From: Chrysomallon squamiferum
Taxonomy: Eukaryota; Mollusca; Gastropoda; Neomphalida; Peltospiridae
Reading direction: 5' to 3'
Assembly: GCA_012295275.1 (NCBI GenBank)
Contig: CM022677.1
Location: forward strand, 6,114,494 to 6,131,821
Length of the DNA: 17,328 nucleotides
Below are positions 8,848 through 16,696 of the stretch, piece by piece. How positions within the stretch are numbered: position 1 is the stretch's first letter; every line of letters starts with the position of its first letter. Position numbers and translations under genes: made by a program. The notes under the pieces are model-generated. The model was not told where the DNA came from and made no database searches. It was given only the letters and a program-made list of their open reading frames with translations.

Positions 8848-8977
8848 GTACATGGCAATAGCAGCCTCAGACACCATGACACTGTTTCTGGACAAATTCT
8901 AGAATTAAGGAATACAAATATTTTATATTAGGTAACAAACTAATATTTATTATTTTAATTCTTAATTTTAATTTCAG

Positions 8978-9067
8978 GATTTAATTTATGGTGTTCTAGA
9001 GATTAATTATCAGAAAGTGCAGGAGGCCCTATTGAGGTCAAAATGTATTATGGATTTCCTTAACAAG
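8978..9067 (+). CDS. Internal exon, 30 codons, unrecognised helical protein
   Basis: The acceptor is TTTTAATTTCAG and the donor AACAAG|GTAATAT, both good. The exon is exactly 90 bases. Only the phase-0 frame is open: DLIYGVLEINYQKVQEALLR then SKCIMDFLNK. The residue pattern is amphipathic alpha-helix. The ends (LLRSKCIMDFLNK here, FLRRRDVLDLLDK in the exon at 10756) look alike, which hints at a repeated helical unit. The best single exon of the plus-strand series. Family unknown. Confidence 0.6.
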
Positions 9068-9387
9068 GTAATATAAAGTAATATTGCTTTATCTCTCAAA
9101 ATTACATAAATAATTTCATTATAAATAATTGTCTAGAGATGAAATTATATTAGTAGTAATTATAATCATTATTTTTACCTCACACTTTTTACACAATGTT
9201 GGATTAATTAATCATGCTAAACAGTGTAAGTTTAATTCTTTGTAATAGTTTAAATTAACGATTCTGTATTTTATAATATCAGTGTCCATACACTGTAAAT
9301 GACTTAGTATCGAGAAAAACATTTGATTAAATTAGGTGTTATTTAGAAAACAGGATTTGTAAACATATATTCTGTATAGCATGAATT

Positions 9388-9419
9388 AAAAAAAAAAAAA
9401 AAAAAAAAAAAGAAAAAAA
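9388..9419. repeat. Poly(A) tract
   Basis: About 23 As, then AG-interrupted As. It may be a retroposed tail, but I see no recognisable element body upstream. Confidence 0.8.
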
Positions 9420-9583
9420 GAAAGATTCTTTAATAATTTAGAAATACTGATCTCTGTACTTACATCAAGAATAAGATAACTGCAGTATTTCTTAAGGCAG
9501 AATTCTCTATATCCACACATACTAGATTTTAGCATTAGTAAACTAATATAAGCTCTATATTAATGTTTCTATTTCTTTTTTAG

Positions 9584-9663
9584 AATTCTTGATGTACAAC
9601 TATACTTCAATATTGGTGTTGTTGGTGTGTGATGCCAGTGCCGATGTCAGCAAATACTTCTGG
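9584..9663 (+). CDS. Candidate alternative exon
   Basis: An acceptor ATTTCTTTTTTAG and donor CTTCTGG|GTAATG bracket 80 bases. One frame is open: FLMYNYTSILVLLVCDASAD then VSKYFW. It needs one base carried in, whereas the exon ending at 9067 leaves none; spliced directly to that exon it would stop after two codons. Internal CAGs at 9637 and 9650 are other possible acceptors. It may be a premature-stop or alternative 3' exon, or a chance pair of sites. Confidence 0.2.
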
Positions 9664-9866
9664 GTAATGTAATTATAACAATTTTACCATTTGAATTAGT
9701 TTGAACATTCAGTATTAGTGTTTCAAATATTGGTTACAAAATTTTATTATAACATTATTAACATGTTTGTTTATAAGTAGTTATATTAATAACAAAATTT
9801 AAGATGATAATCAAGGACATGCTCATGTGAAAATGTTTAAATCATTTTATATTTCTTACTTTACAG

Positions 9867-10021
9867 GGACTTTGTTTTGCAGTGTTTTCAACACGAAGAC
9901 TCCAGCTAATGTGGAAGATTCTAGAAAGTCACCAGATTTCAGTCTCAAAGAGCCTATCATTATACAGTGGACTGTGACAAAACCAAACTGTAAACTATTT
10001 AACTACTGGTTTACTTGTTAG
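9867..10021 (+). CDS. Candidate alternative terminal exon before a triplicated polyadenylation segment
   Basis: A good acceptor (TTTCTTACTTTACAG) precedes it. In phase 0, directly after the exon ending at 9067, it reads GLCFAVFSTRRLQLMWKILE then SHQISVSKSLSLYSGL and stops at 9975-9977. In the other open frame it reads TLFCSVFNTKTPANVEDSRK and on to FNYWFTC, stopping at 10019-10021. Three AATAAA hexamers follow, starting at 10050. So a shorter transcript ending here, sharing the exons up to 9067, is plausible. Which frame is used cannot be decided from sequence alone. Confidence 0.3.
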
Positions 10022-10256
10022 TCAGCTTTTCACAGTGTTAAATCACTGGAATAAAGAGAAAACTGTGAACTGTGAATTAATCTAACTACTGTTTTACTTG
10101 TTAGTCAGCTTTTCACAGTGTTAAATCACTGAAATAAAGAGAAAAACTATGAACTATGAATTAATCTAACTACCGTTTTACTTGTTAGTCAGCTTTTCAC
10201 AGTGTTAAATCACTGGAATAAAGAGAAAACTGTGAACTATGAATTAAACTGACTGC
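10003..10256. repeat. Three tandem ~84-bp copies of a segment with AATAAA
   Basis: The units start with TTTACTTGTTAGTCAGCTTT at 10010, 10093 and 10177 and are over 90% alike by eye. Each contains GTGTTAAATCACTG and AATAAA (10050-10055, 10133-10138, 10217-10222). The stop codon of one frame of the exon at 9867 lies in the first unit (TTGTTAG). Confidence 0.9.
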
Positions 10257-10658
10257 TGTGTTTTCAGTAGGATTATATTTCTCACTACTCAGTGTTTGAA
10301 GTGTCGATAGTCATAGAATCAAATCACATTAGACTATTTCTGACTCCATTATAGAAAGATATTGGAATGTGCTTCCTATTCATGATGTACACATACTTAT
10401 ACATTCCAGAGAAAATCCTAGAAAATACATCAGGTCTAGATAACTATACTATATAAACCATTCAACACAATTTTCATACATTTCTAAGACAGTATTTATT
10501 CATTATAATTGTATTTATGTTTGTAGAGAGAAAGAAATGTGACAACATTTTCTCTTGACAAATGGCAAACTGTCTCTTGATTTGTTGAGTTCATGTTGAA
10601 GAACAGGATGAAGTAAGAACTTTTAAATACTTCAAATAAAATAAATAATAGAAAACAC
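10257..10658. other. Non-coding sequence
   Basis: No open frame, repeat or strong splice pair was recognised. Probable intron or intergenic sequence between the possible 3' end at 10.2 kb and the exon at 10756. Confidence 0.45.
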
Positions 10659-10710
10659 ACACACACAACAAGTGTGTATGTTTATATATATGTATGTATG
10701 TATGTATGTA
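10659..10710. repeat. (CA)n and (TATG)n microsatellites
   Basis: A short CA run near 10657-10668, then TATG units at about 10690-10710, just upstream of the exon at 10756. Confidence 0.7.
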
Positions 10711-10755
10711 CAAAAGAACTATAATTATAAAATAATTATTTTTTCATACAGACAG

Positions 10756-10827
10756 GTCAGAGGAGTTACTGTGAAAAATGTTGCCAGATTTTTAAGAAGA
10801 AGAGATGTTTTAGATTTGTTAGACAAA
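10756..10827 (+). CDS. Internal exon, 24 codons, helical
   Basis: The acceptor is TTTTTCATACAGACAG and the donor GACAAA|GTGAGTAAA is strong. The exon is 72 bases, phase 0 to phase 0, reading VRGVTVKNVARFLRRRDVLD then LLDK. It can follow the exon ending at 9067 without a frame break. An upstream CAG (ending at 10751) would add four bases and open a different Cys-rich frame (RSYCEKCCQIFKKKRCFRF), so frame is not absolutely fixed. An Arg-rich amphipathic helix is the likely fold. Family unknown. Confidence 0.5.
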
Positions 10828-10838
10828 GTGAGTAAACA

Positions 10839-11000
10839 TAACACACACACAAACACACATACACATGCAAACACACACAGACACACACAAAAACGTAAAG
10901 ATACACACATTCACAACCATACAGACATTTACATATTTACATACAGACACACATTTACACATTTGCATACATATATACATACAGACACATACAAATAATA
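10839..11000. repeat. Degenerate (CA)n / (ACATAC)n repeat
   Basis: An interrupted CA run, then ACACAT- and CATACA-type units, right after the donor of the exon at 10756-10827. The His/Thr-rich open frame here is a repeat translation. Confidence 0.8.
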
Positions 11001-11208
11001 TAACTTACAAAGAAGTTTAGTGAACAAACTACAGAGATGTGTATTAATGATCTGTATTTAACAGATGAAATGAATACATCTGTAGTTTTATCACTTAGCT
11101 GAATGTTGTATTTTTAACAGTACTTTGTACACATCATGAGGAGATTGGTTGTTACAACAATTAACTGTTGATGGTTATGATTGTTTCAACATCCAGTACA
11201 ACATAATA

Positions 11209-11286
11209 TGTATGTGTGTGTGTTTGTGTGTATATATCAGCATGTTTGTGTGAGAGCATGCATCTGTGTGTCTTCATGTATGTCTG

Positions 11287-11319
<33 letters not shown>

Positions 11320-11420
11320 TTATATATATATATATATATATATTTACATACATATTCACGTACATCAATGCATGTTGTGTGTGTGTATTCAGATATATAT
11401 ATATATTTATTTATTTATTA
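11209..11420. repeat. Compound (GT)n and (TA)n microsatellites
   Basis: GT-rich from about 11209, with the best (GT)n run at 11289-11318. Two (TA)n runs follow (about 11322-11342 and 11393-11404), then TTTA units that also form the polypyrimidine-like tract of the next acceptor. The Cys/Val/Tyr-rich frames are not genes. Confidence 0.85.
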
Positions 11421-11425
11421 CAGAG

Positions 11426-11499
11426 ACGTGTACATCTGTGCATGAGGCAGTGAGACTGATGAGGTATTACAGTTTACAAAATGGCTGCCAACATTTCAG
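11426..11499 (+). CDS. Internal exon of the plus-strand gene
   Basis: The donor is ATTTCAG|GTCAGTG. The acceptor reads TTATTACAGAG; using the second AG (exon from 11426) keeps phase 0 from the previous exon. It reads TCTSVHEAVRLMRYYSLQNG then CQHF and exits in phase 2. The first AG (exon from 11424) would hit a stop after nine codons in the inherited frame. The same CAGAG arrangement recurs at the next exon. A helical, His- and Tyr-containing segment with no recognised motif. Confidence 0.5.
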
Positions 11500-12036
11500 G
11501 TCAGTGTTTAGACTTTTATTTATCTCTTGTTTCTGAAATCTTTTCTTCTAAGACAGTTTCTCTGTCCAGTCTTTCTCTCAAAATTTGGTTTCTCTGCAGC
11601 TAATTTTTTCTACTAACAGATGATTTCTTATGGGTACTAATGTGAATTGATGTGAATTAATGTAATGCAAATTGATTAAATTGATGTAATATGAATTGAT
11701 GTGTAATGTAAACTGATTTAAATTGATTTAAATTAATGCAGTATGAGTTGATGTGAATTGATATTATGTAAGAATTACTATTTGAAGGAGTAATATTTAA
11801 AAAAATAATAACTATAGCTGAATATGTTACACACACACACACACACAAACACACAGACATAATAAAAACTGATTGTTTGAATTCATTTTTATAATGTATA
11901 ATCTTGATGTATACAGATCCTTAATATTCACATACTGTTACCACTATTACTACCACTACCATTATACTGACTATATATACATGCACACATACTACTACTA
12001 CAACTACTAATATTACTGTACTGACTGTTTGCAGAG
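11500..12036. other. Intron with a degenerate GAATTGATG-type repeat
   Basis: Between about 11640 and 11765 there are many imperfect units of the type TGAATTGATG/TAATG. A (CA)n run lies at about 11829-11856 and short TAC-rich stretches at about 11947-12010. No exon was seen. Confidence 0.5.
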
Positions 12037-12128
12037 GCTGAGAACAGCATATCACTATGTATGTCACTTCGAGGCAGATGAATGCGAGATTGAGAAGTTG
12101 TCTGAAATAAAGGCCAATGTCCAAACAA
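12037..12128 (+). CDS. Exon cut off by the scaffold gap
   Basis: The acceptor is ACTGTTTGCAGAG. Taking the second AG and the two bases carried in, it reads RLRTAYHYVCHFEADECEIE then KLSEIKANVQT and is open to the gap at 12129. Using the first AG gives the same residues only if the previous exon ended in phase 0. The sequence is charged and helical, with Cys-rich H-Y-V-C-H-F and D-E-C-E stretches. The gene must continue into or beyond the 200-N gap, but no continuation was found on the other side, where repeats begin. Family unknown. Confidence 0.5.
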
Positions 12129-12328
12129 NNNNNNNNNNNNNNNNNNNNNNNNNNNNNNNNNNNNNNNNNNNNNNNNNNNNNNNNNNNNNNNNNNNNNNNN
12201 NNNNNNNNNNNNNNNNNNNNNNNNNNNNNNNNNNNNNNNNNNNNNNNNNNNNNNNNNNNNNNNNNNNNNNNNNNNNNNNNNNNNNNNNNNNNNNNNNNNN
12301 NNNNNNNNNNNNNNNNNNNNNNNNNNNN
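12129..12328. other. Scaffold gap of exactly 200 Ns
   Basis: Unknown sequence. The round number suggests a fixed-length placeholder rather than a measured distance. An exon abuts its left edge and a duplicated repeat its right edge. Confidence 0.98.
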
Positions 12329-13159
12329 ATTTTATTTCGAATAAAAGCTGAACAGATTGCTGTGTTTAAAAAGTACCAGACTTCGATTTGTTTAGTTAAT
12401 TATTTCAATCTTTATTCATTCTTCCGTTTTCTTCATTCGCTAACCTACTTCAATGTTTTCTTTCTTTTCTTTCTTTCCTTCGTTCTTATTTCTTTCTATC
12501 TTTACTTCTTTCTTTTCTTTCCATCTTTTCTATTTCCTTTCTTTCATTCTTTCCATCCTTCTTTATTTTACATATTATATTTATTTATTATTTCTCGTAT
12601 ATTTTTAATCAGTTCATACACTCTGCTCTCACTGACTGTTTATTTATGCTTTTGTAATCGAATTTTCTTTGTTATTTTCTTAATTCCAGTGAACACGTCT
12701 CGCATGAGGTAGGCTATTGTAACTATACTAGTGAACAAATCTCGGATAAGGGTCGGCAGTCTTAATATACCAGTGAACACATCTCACATAAGGGAGGCGA
12801 CTCTAAAAAGCAGTGAACACATCTCACATAAGGGAGGCCACTCTAAAAAGCAGTGAACACATCTCACATAAGGGAGGCCACTCTAAAAAGCAGTGAACAC
12901 ATGTCCCATAAGGGAGGCCACTCTAAATATAGCAGTGAATACATCTCCCATAAGGGAAGCCACTCTAAATATACCAGTGAACACATCTCACATAAGGGAG
13001 GCCACTCTAAATTTAGCAGTGAACACAACTCGCATACATTTTATTTATTTTTTCTTCAGTGAGTGAGTATTCTCTCTTTTCTTTCTCAGTAATCAAATGA
13101 AGAAATTCAGTATGGAAATTCTTAATCTGCTAATCAATGCAGTCTACATATGATTTTAT
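12329..13159 (+). repeat. Compound repeat unit A (pyrimidine-rich part, minisatellite, 3' part)
   Basis: The unit begins at the gap edge with ATTTTATTTCGAATAAAAGC and has a CATTCTTCCGTTTTCTTCATT block. A TTTC/TTCC-rich stretch follows, then a minisatellite array (12686-13033), and an end with AATCAAATGAAGAAATTCAG and CTGCTAATCAATGCAGTC. Each block recurs in order in unit B (13160-13625), so this is an imperfect tandem duplication of about 830 and 465 bases. The left end may be cut by the gap. Confidence 0.8.
12686..13033 (+). repeat. Minisatellite array 1, 42- and 40-bp units
   Basis: About nine units with consensus CAGTGAACACATCTCACATA AGGGAGGCCACTCTAAATATAC. The ATCTC-type anchor recurs at 12697, 12739, 12781, 12821, 12861, 12901, 12943, 12985 and 13027, so unit lengths are 42, 42, 40, 40, 40, 42, 42 and 42. 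The 42-bp units keep one frame open as a 14-residue repeat (SEHISHKGGHSKYS type); the 40-bp units break it. Confidence 0.9.
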
Positions 13160-13625
13160 ATTTTATTTTGAATAAAAGCTGAAAAGAATGCTGCGTTTAA
13201 AGAGTACCACGCTTGGATATCTTTTATTAGTTATTTCTATCTTTATTCATTCTTCCGTTTTGTTCATTCGCTAACCTGCTTCAATGTTTTCTTTCTTTTC
13301 TTTCTTTCCTTCGTTCTTTCTTTTCTTTGTACCTTTACTTCTTAAAAACCAGTGAACATATCTCACGTAAGGGAGGCTACTCTAAATAAACCAGTCAAGA
13401 GATCTTCAATAAGGGAGGCGACTCTAAATGTACCAGTGAAGACATGTTGCATAAGGGAGGCTACTCTAAATACAGCAGTGAAACGACGTCGCCTAAATTT
13501 TTATTTTTATTTTTTCTTCACTCATTTAGTATTCTCTTGTTTCCTTCTGAATAATGAAATGAAGAAAGTCAGTATGGGAAGTATTAGCCTGCTAATCAAT
13601 ACAGTCCAGATACGAGTTTAAATTT
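13160..13625 (+). repeat. Compound repeat unit B
   Basis: Second, shorter copy of unit A, with a shorter minisatellite and a reduced pyrimidine block. It ends with CTGCTAATCAATACAGTCCA and runs at once into the second copy of the (GA)n-tailed dispersed repeat. Confidence 0.8.
13349..13490 (+). repeat. Minisatellite array 2, four 42-bp units
   Basis: The same unit family as array 1, with anchors at about 13360, 13402, 13444 and 13486, all 42 apart. The frame is open across it (SHVREATLNKPVKRSSIREA and on), as expected for a period divisible by three. Confidence 0.85.
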
Positions 13626-13651
13626 TATTTTGATTAACTTTTTCTTAATTT

Positions 13652-14965
13652 GTTTAGCACTTAACTAAACTATTTAAATGAAACAGAAATCTAAATTCAA
13701 AGATATATCATTATTATTATTTTTATTTTCCTTTTTCAAAATTTGTTAGTAAATTCCGTTCTGACACGTAAAAGTTGTATATGTTATTTGTTATGGTTAG
13801 AAAAAGAGAGACTTGGGTTTTTCTAGGACTGTAAGTTTGTATGTTTTCATAAACATTTCATTTCACTCTAAAAATGTGGTATAAAAATTTGAAATACATG
13901 TAAATACTGTTTTTCTGCGTTTTCATACAGATACGTTATTTAAATTTCACAAATATAATGGTTTCCAGAGTGTGGTATGGAACATGAATTCATTAAGTTT
14001 TTGTGTATATGCGTATGTCTGTGAGTTTCATCTAATATTATTTTATTTTATTTCTTATATTTTTATTGATGATATATTGTTAATATTGTATTTTTATTGT
14101 AGTACATAATTATTACTGTTTTTATTATTATTGTTATTGTTAATAATTGCTGTTATAGCTGTTGCTTTTGCTGTTGGTTAACTTTGCTTTAGGTAAAATT
14201 GTTAATTTTGTGTGGAGAGAAGAAAGGAAGTTAGAGAGAGATAGAGAGAGAAAAAGTCAGAGAGGGAAAGAGAGAGAGAGATGAGAGAGATACAGAGACA
14301 GACAGAGAGAAAGAAACAGAGACAGAGAGAGTCAGAGAGGCTGAGAGAAAGAGAAAGAGTCAGACACAGAGATAGACAGTGAATGGAAGAGAGACAGAGA
14401 CAGACGGAGAAGGAAACAGATGGAGACAGAGAGATACTGAGAGAGACAGGGACCGAGACAGACAAGGAGATAGACTGAGAGACACAGAGAGACAGAGAAA
14501 GAGACTGAGGGAATCATAGAGAGAAAGAAAGAGAACAGAGAGAAAGACACATGGGGAAGATACAGAGACAGAGGGAAATAGTGACAGAGAGAGACAGAGT
14601 GAGGAAGAGAGTGACAGAGAGAGACAGAGATAGACGGGGAGGGAGAAAGAGAGAGAGAGAAAGCGAGAGACAGAGGTAGAGGGATAAGGAGAAGAAGAAA
14701 GAGAGATAGGGACAGAGAGAGATAGAGAGAGACAGGGAGAGTCAGACAGAGAGAGACATAGAGGGACAGAGAAAGAGAAAGAGAGAGCGACAGAGAGACA
14801 GATAGACGGATAGGGGAGAGACAGGAAAGAGAGATAGAGAGACAACCAGAGCGAGAGATAGAGACAGGCAGAGAGAAAGAGAGTGAGTGAGAGAAAGAGA
14901 GAGAGAGACAAGTAGAGCGAGAGATAGAGAGACAGTCAGTCAGACAGACAGACAGAGAGAAAGAG
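13652..14965 (+). repeat. Dispersed repeat, copy 2, with a polypurine tail
   Basis: Collinear with copy 1 (3593-5051), about 10.06 kb away and in the same orientation. It lacks about 257 bases near its start. Its purine tail (about 14214-14965) is more degenerate (GAGACA, GAGATA, GAGAAA mixtures) with no long perfect (GA)n run. Ser/Leu-rich minus-strand frames across the tail are artefacts. Confidence 0.7.
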
Positions 14966-15176
14966 TGATCTACACCGAGAAAATTCTACGCCAAAAATTT
15001 CGAAACCAAACAGGTTCTTTCAATACTGGCTTCAGTGTGCTAATCAAAAAATGTCATTGGTGATTGACAGTAGGATGGCTGAAATTCAGACCATTTAAAT
15101 TGAAGTATGCTGGTCATTTGTAGAATGAATAACCAAATATCTTGCAACTTCTGTCTGAATTATTGGTTCAAGTGTC
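14966..15176. other. Unique-looking sequence after the purine tail
   Basis: Balanced composition and no repeat unit seen. A plus-strand open frame of 121 codons starts at 15107 and covers 15107-15472, but it shows no recognisable domain. Confidence 0.4.
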
Positions 15177-15350
15177 TCACGATTTCTTTTTTCTACACAA
15201 AAATAGCAACAGTGTGCACCCGTCTTCAGACTCTGGTTCCATCAATGCGTCTTCCATGGATTCGGTTGTTTTCTGCTCTAGCTTCGCTATCAGTTGAATC
15301 ACGGGCGTGGTCTCCTTGCAGCATCCTCCCTCTGTTGTATTACTGGCGCC
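15177..15350 (-). CDS. Coding-like segment, possible retroelement or exon remnant
   Basis: On the minus strand, after an acceptor-like CTCGGTTTGCAG, the frame reads GASNTTEGGCCKETTPVIQL then IAKLEQKTTESMEDALMEPE and SEDGCTLLLF, stopping at TGA (15177-15179). It has higher GC than its surroundings and balanced, acidic residue use. The plus strand is open across the same stretch (121 codons, 15107-15472), with a less protein-like Trp/Cys/Ser-rich product. I prefer the minus reading but do not recognise a family. It may be a fragment of a dispersed element. Confidence 0.3.
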   Translation of the reverse strand, partial: GASNTTEGGCCKETTPVIQLIAKLEQKTTESMEDALMEPESEDGCTLLLFLCRKKKS

Positions 15351-15700
15351 CTGCAAACCGAGCTTCGTCGATTTTCAGTGCTCTTCATCAGTTCTTACAA
15401 TTCTCCACGATTGTTAACGGAAACAATTTGCATACAAATGTCACGACACATGTTGAACCAATCACATATTGATTCGTTACCTCCACCAGTCAACTCTTGC
15501 ATGTTATCATAAGATGCATCTTCAGTAAAATATAAAAAAGTTAATTCTAAAATTTGGCACAGAAAAAGATTGCAATGGTCTTTTTAATTAATTTTGTTTC
15601 TTTTAGAATTGTATATGCGTTCAGTAGGAGATGTTTCTCTGTATATGTGTGTATGTGTGTGTTTGTGTGTATGGTTATATATATATATATATAGAATGAT
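15351..15700. other. Non-coding sequence with TG/TA microsatellites
   Basis: Mixed composition up to about 15540, then AT-rich. A GT-rich stretch at 15640-15675 and a (TA)n run at 15677-15692 lie directly before the 101-bp tandem repeat. Confidence 0.5.
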
Positions 15701-15994
15701 CTCCCTTTTGTGATATGTGTTCAGAAACACAGATTAGAGTTAGGTCCATTAATTGAGATGTACTCACTAAGGAATGTAACAATTATATTGATTAGACTTA
15801 CCTCCCTTTAGTGATATGTGTTCACAAACACAGATTAGAGTTAGGTCCATTACTTGAGATGTACTCACTGAGGAAAGTAAGAATTATATTGATTAGACTT
15901 ATCTCCCTTTAGTGATATGTGTTCACGAACAGAGTTTAGAGTTAGGTCCCTTACTTGAGATGTACTCACTAAGGAAACTAAAAATTATATCGAT
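15701..15994 (+). repeat. Tandem repeat, about 2.9 units of 101 bp
   Basis: Units start with CTCCCTTT at 15701, 15802 and 15903. Shared landmarks are GTGATATGTGTTCA, AGAGTTAGGTCC, TTGAGATGTACTCACT and AATTATAT-GATTAGACTTA. A related single unit lies inverted inside the element at 2788-3388. Confidence 0.9.
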
Positions 15995-16211
15995 TTTCCA
16001 CAATACAGTTTGATACTTTATTTATTTGTTTACTTATTTATTTATTCTATCCTGTCTACCTTGCTTGTTGTTAAAATAAAATAAAAATCAGTAAATAAAA
16101 TAATTTATTGTGTCATTTGATAGAATGTGTTTTTAATTTCAGAATTTATTATTTCCTTTGTATTTTATTAATATTCTGATATTTATTTATTATTAAATTT
16201 TCTGGAATGAA
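15995..16211. other. AT-rich non-coding sequence
   Basis: TTTA-rich stretch and A/T tracts. No gene, splice pair or repeat array was recognised. Confidence 0.5.
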
Positions 16212-16380
16212 TGTTGTATTGATGGAGACCCCATCAAAGGAAGGACGGTGACTGATATAGGCAAAACTGCAGAATCATGTTGAGATAGTCAAAGGAATAC
16301 TCCCAGCACATTCACTTTCTGGCCGAGACACCGTTGCCTCCTATTTTGGAATGTGAAAGAACACTGTACTCAGAACACTT
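16212..16380 (+). pseudogene. Decayed fragment of a multicopy 'LSGCDT...FGxGK' ORF family
   Basis: Two overlapping frames give CIDGDPIKGRTVTDIGKTAE, then, after a shift near 16274-16277, VEIVKGILPAHSLSGRDTVA then SYFGM, stop, KNTVLRTL. The core resembles a motif I know from dispersed, transposon-like ORFs in many animal genomes, roughly H-(A/S)-L-S-G-C-D-T-V, then FG-x-GK. Here the Cys is Arg, the Gly before Lys is a TGA (16354-16356), and about two bases are missing at the shift, so it cannot encode the protein. It is a short piece of a longer parent ORF, with no splice sites needed. The enzyme class of the family is not known to me. Confidence 0.6.
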
Positions 16381-16610
16381 CTAATATTATTTCATTTAAT
16401 TTTTACAGAAGAGTATACTTTATTACTAGGAAAGGCTGGTTCCAGTAAACCTGGAATGTATAAATTACACTGGGTCCATTATAGAGCATCACCTATATTT
16501 TTATTAAGTTCAACTTTTATAAGTAAAAATATTTTTCTTTGAGCTGAATTCTCACATTGCTTATTTACAGAATTTTCATCATTTATCCAAAATAGTGACT
16601 AATGAACTTA
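16381..16610. other. Non-coding sequence
   Basis: AT-rich sequence with no recognised feature between the decayed ORF fragment and the AAT/CAA microsatellites. Confidence 0.5.
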
Positions 16611-16643
16611 AAATAATAATAATAATAATAATAATAATAATTA

Positions 16644-16679
<36 letters not shown>

Positions 16680-16696
16680 GAACAGTAATAATAATA
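16611..16696. repeat. (AAT)n and (CAA)n compound microsatellite
   Basis: An AAT run of about nine units and a CAA run of about eleven units, then a short (AAT)n. Homopolymer frames on both strands come from these. Confidence 0.95.

Noticed and set aside
11181-11536. Cys/Val/Tyr-rich plus-strand frames of 90-106 codons
   Set aside because: Mostly GT and TA microsatellite. Only the spliced part 11426-11499 is retained.
12029-12712. 227-codon plus-strand frame spanning the gap
   Set aside because: The frame is open through Ns of unknown content; after the gap it is Phe/Ser/Leu-rich translation of a pyrimidine repeat. Only 12037-12128 is kept.
12686-13490. CRISPR-like array
   Set aside because: The units are contiguous tandem repeats without unique spacers, in a eukaryotic context.
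14202-14911. Ser/Leu/Cys-rich minus-strand open frames up to 183 codons
   Set aside because: They come from the degenerate purine tail of dispersed-repeat copy 2.
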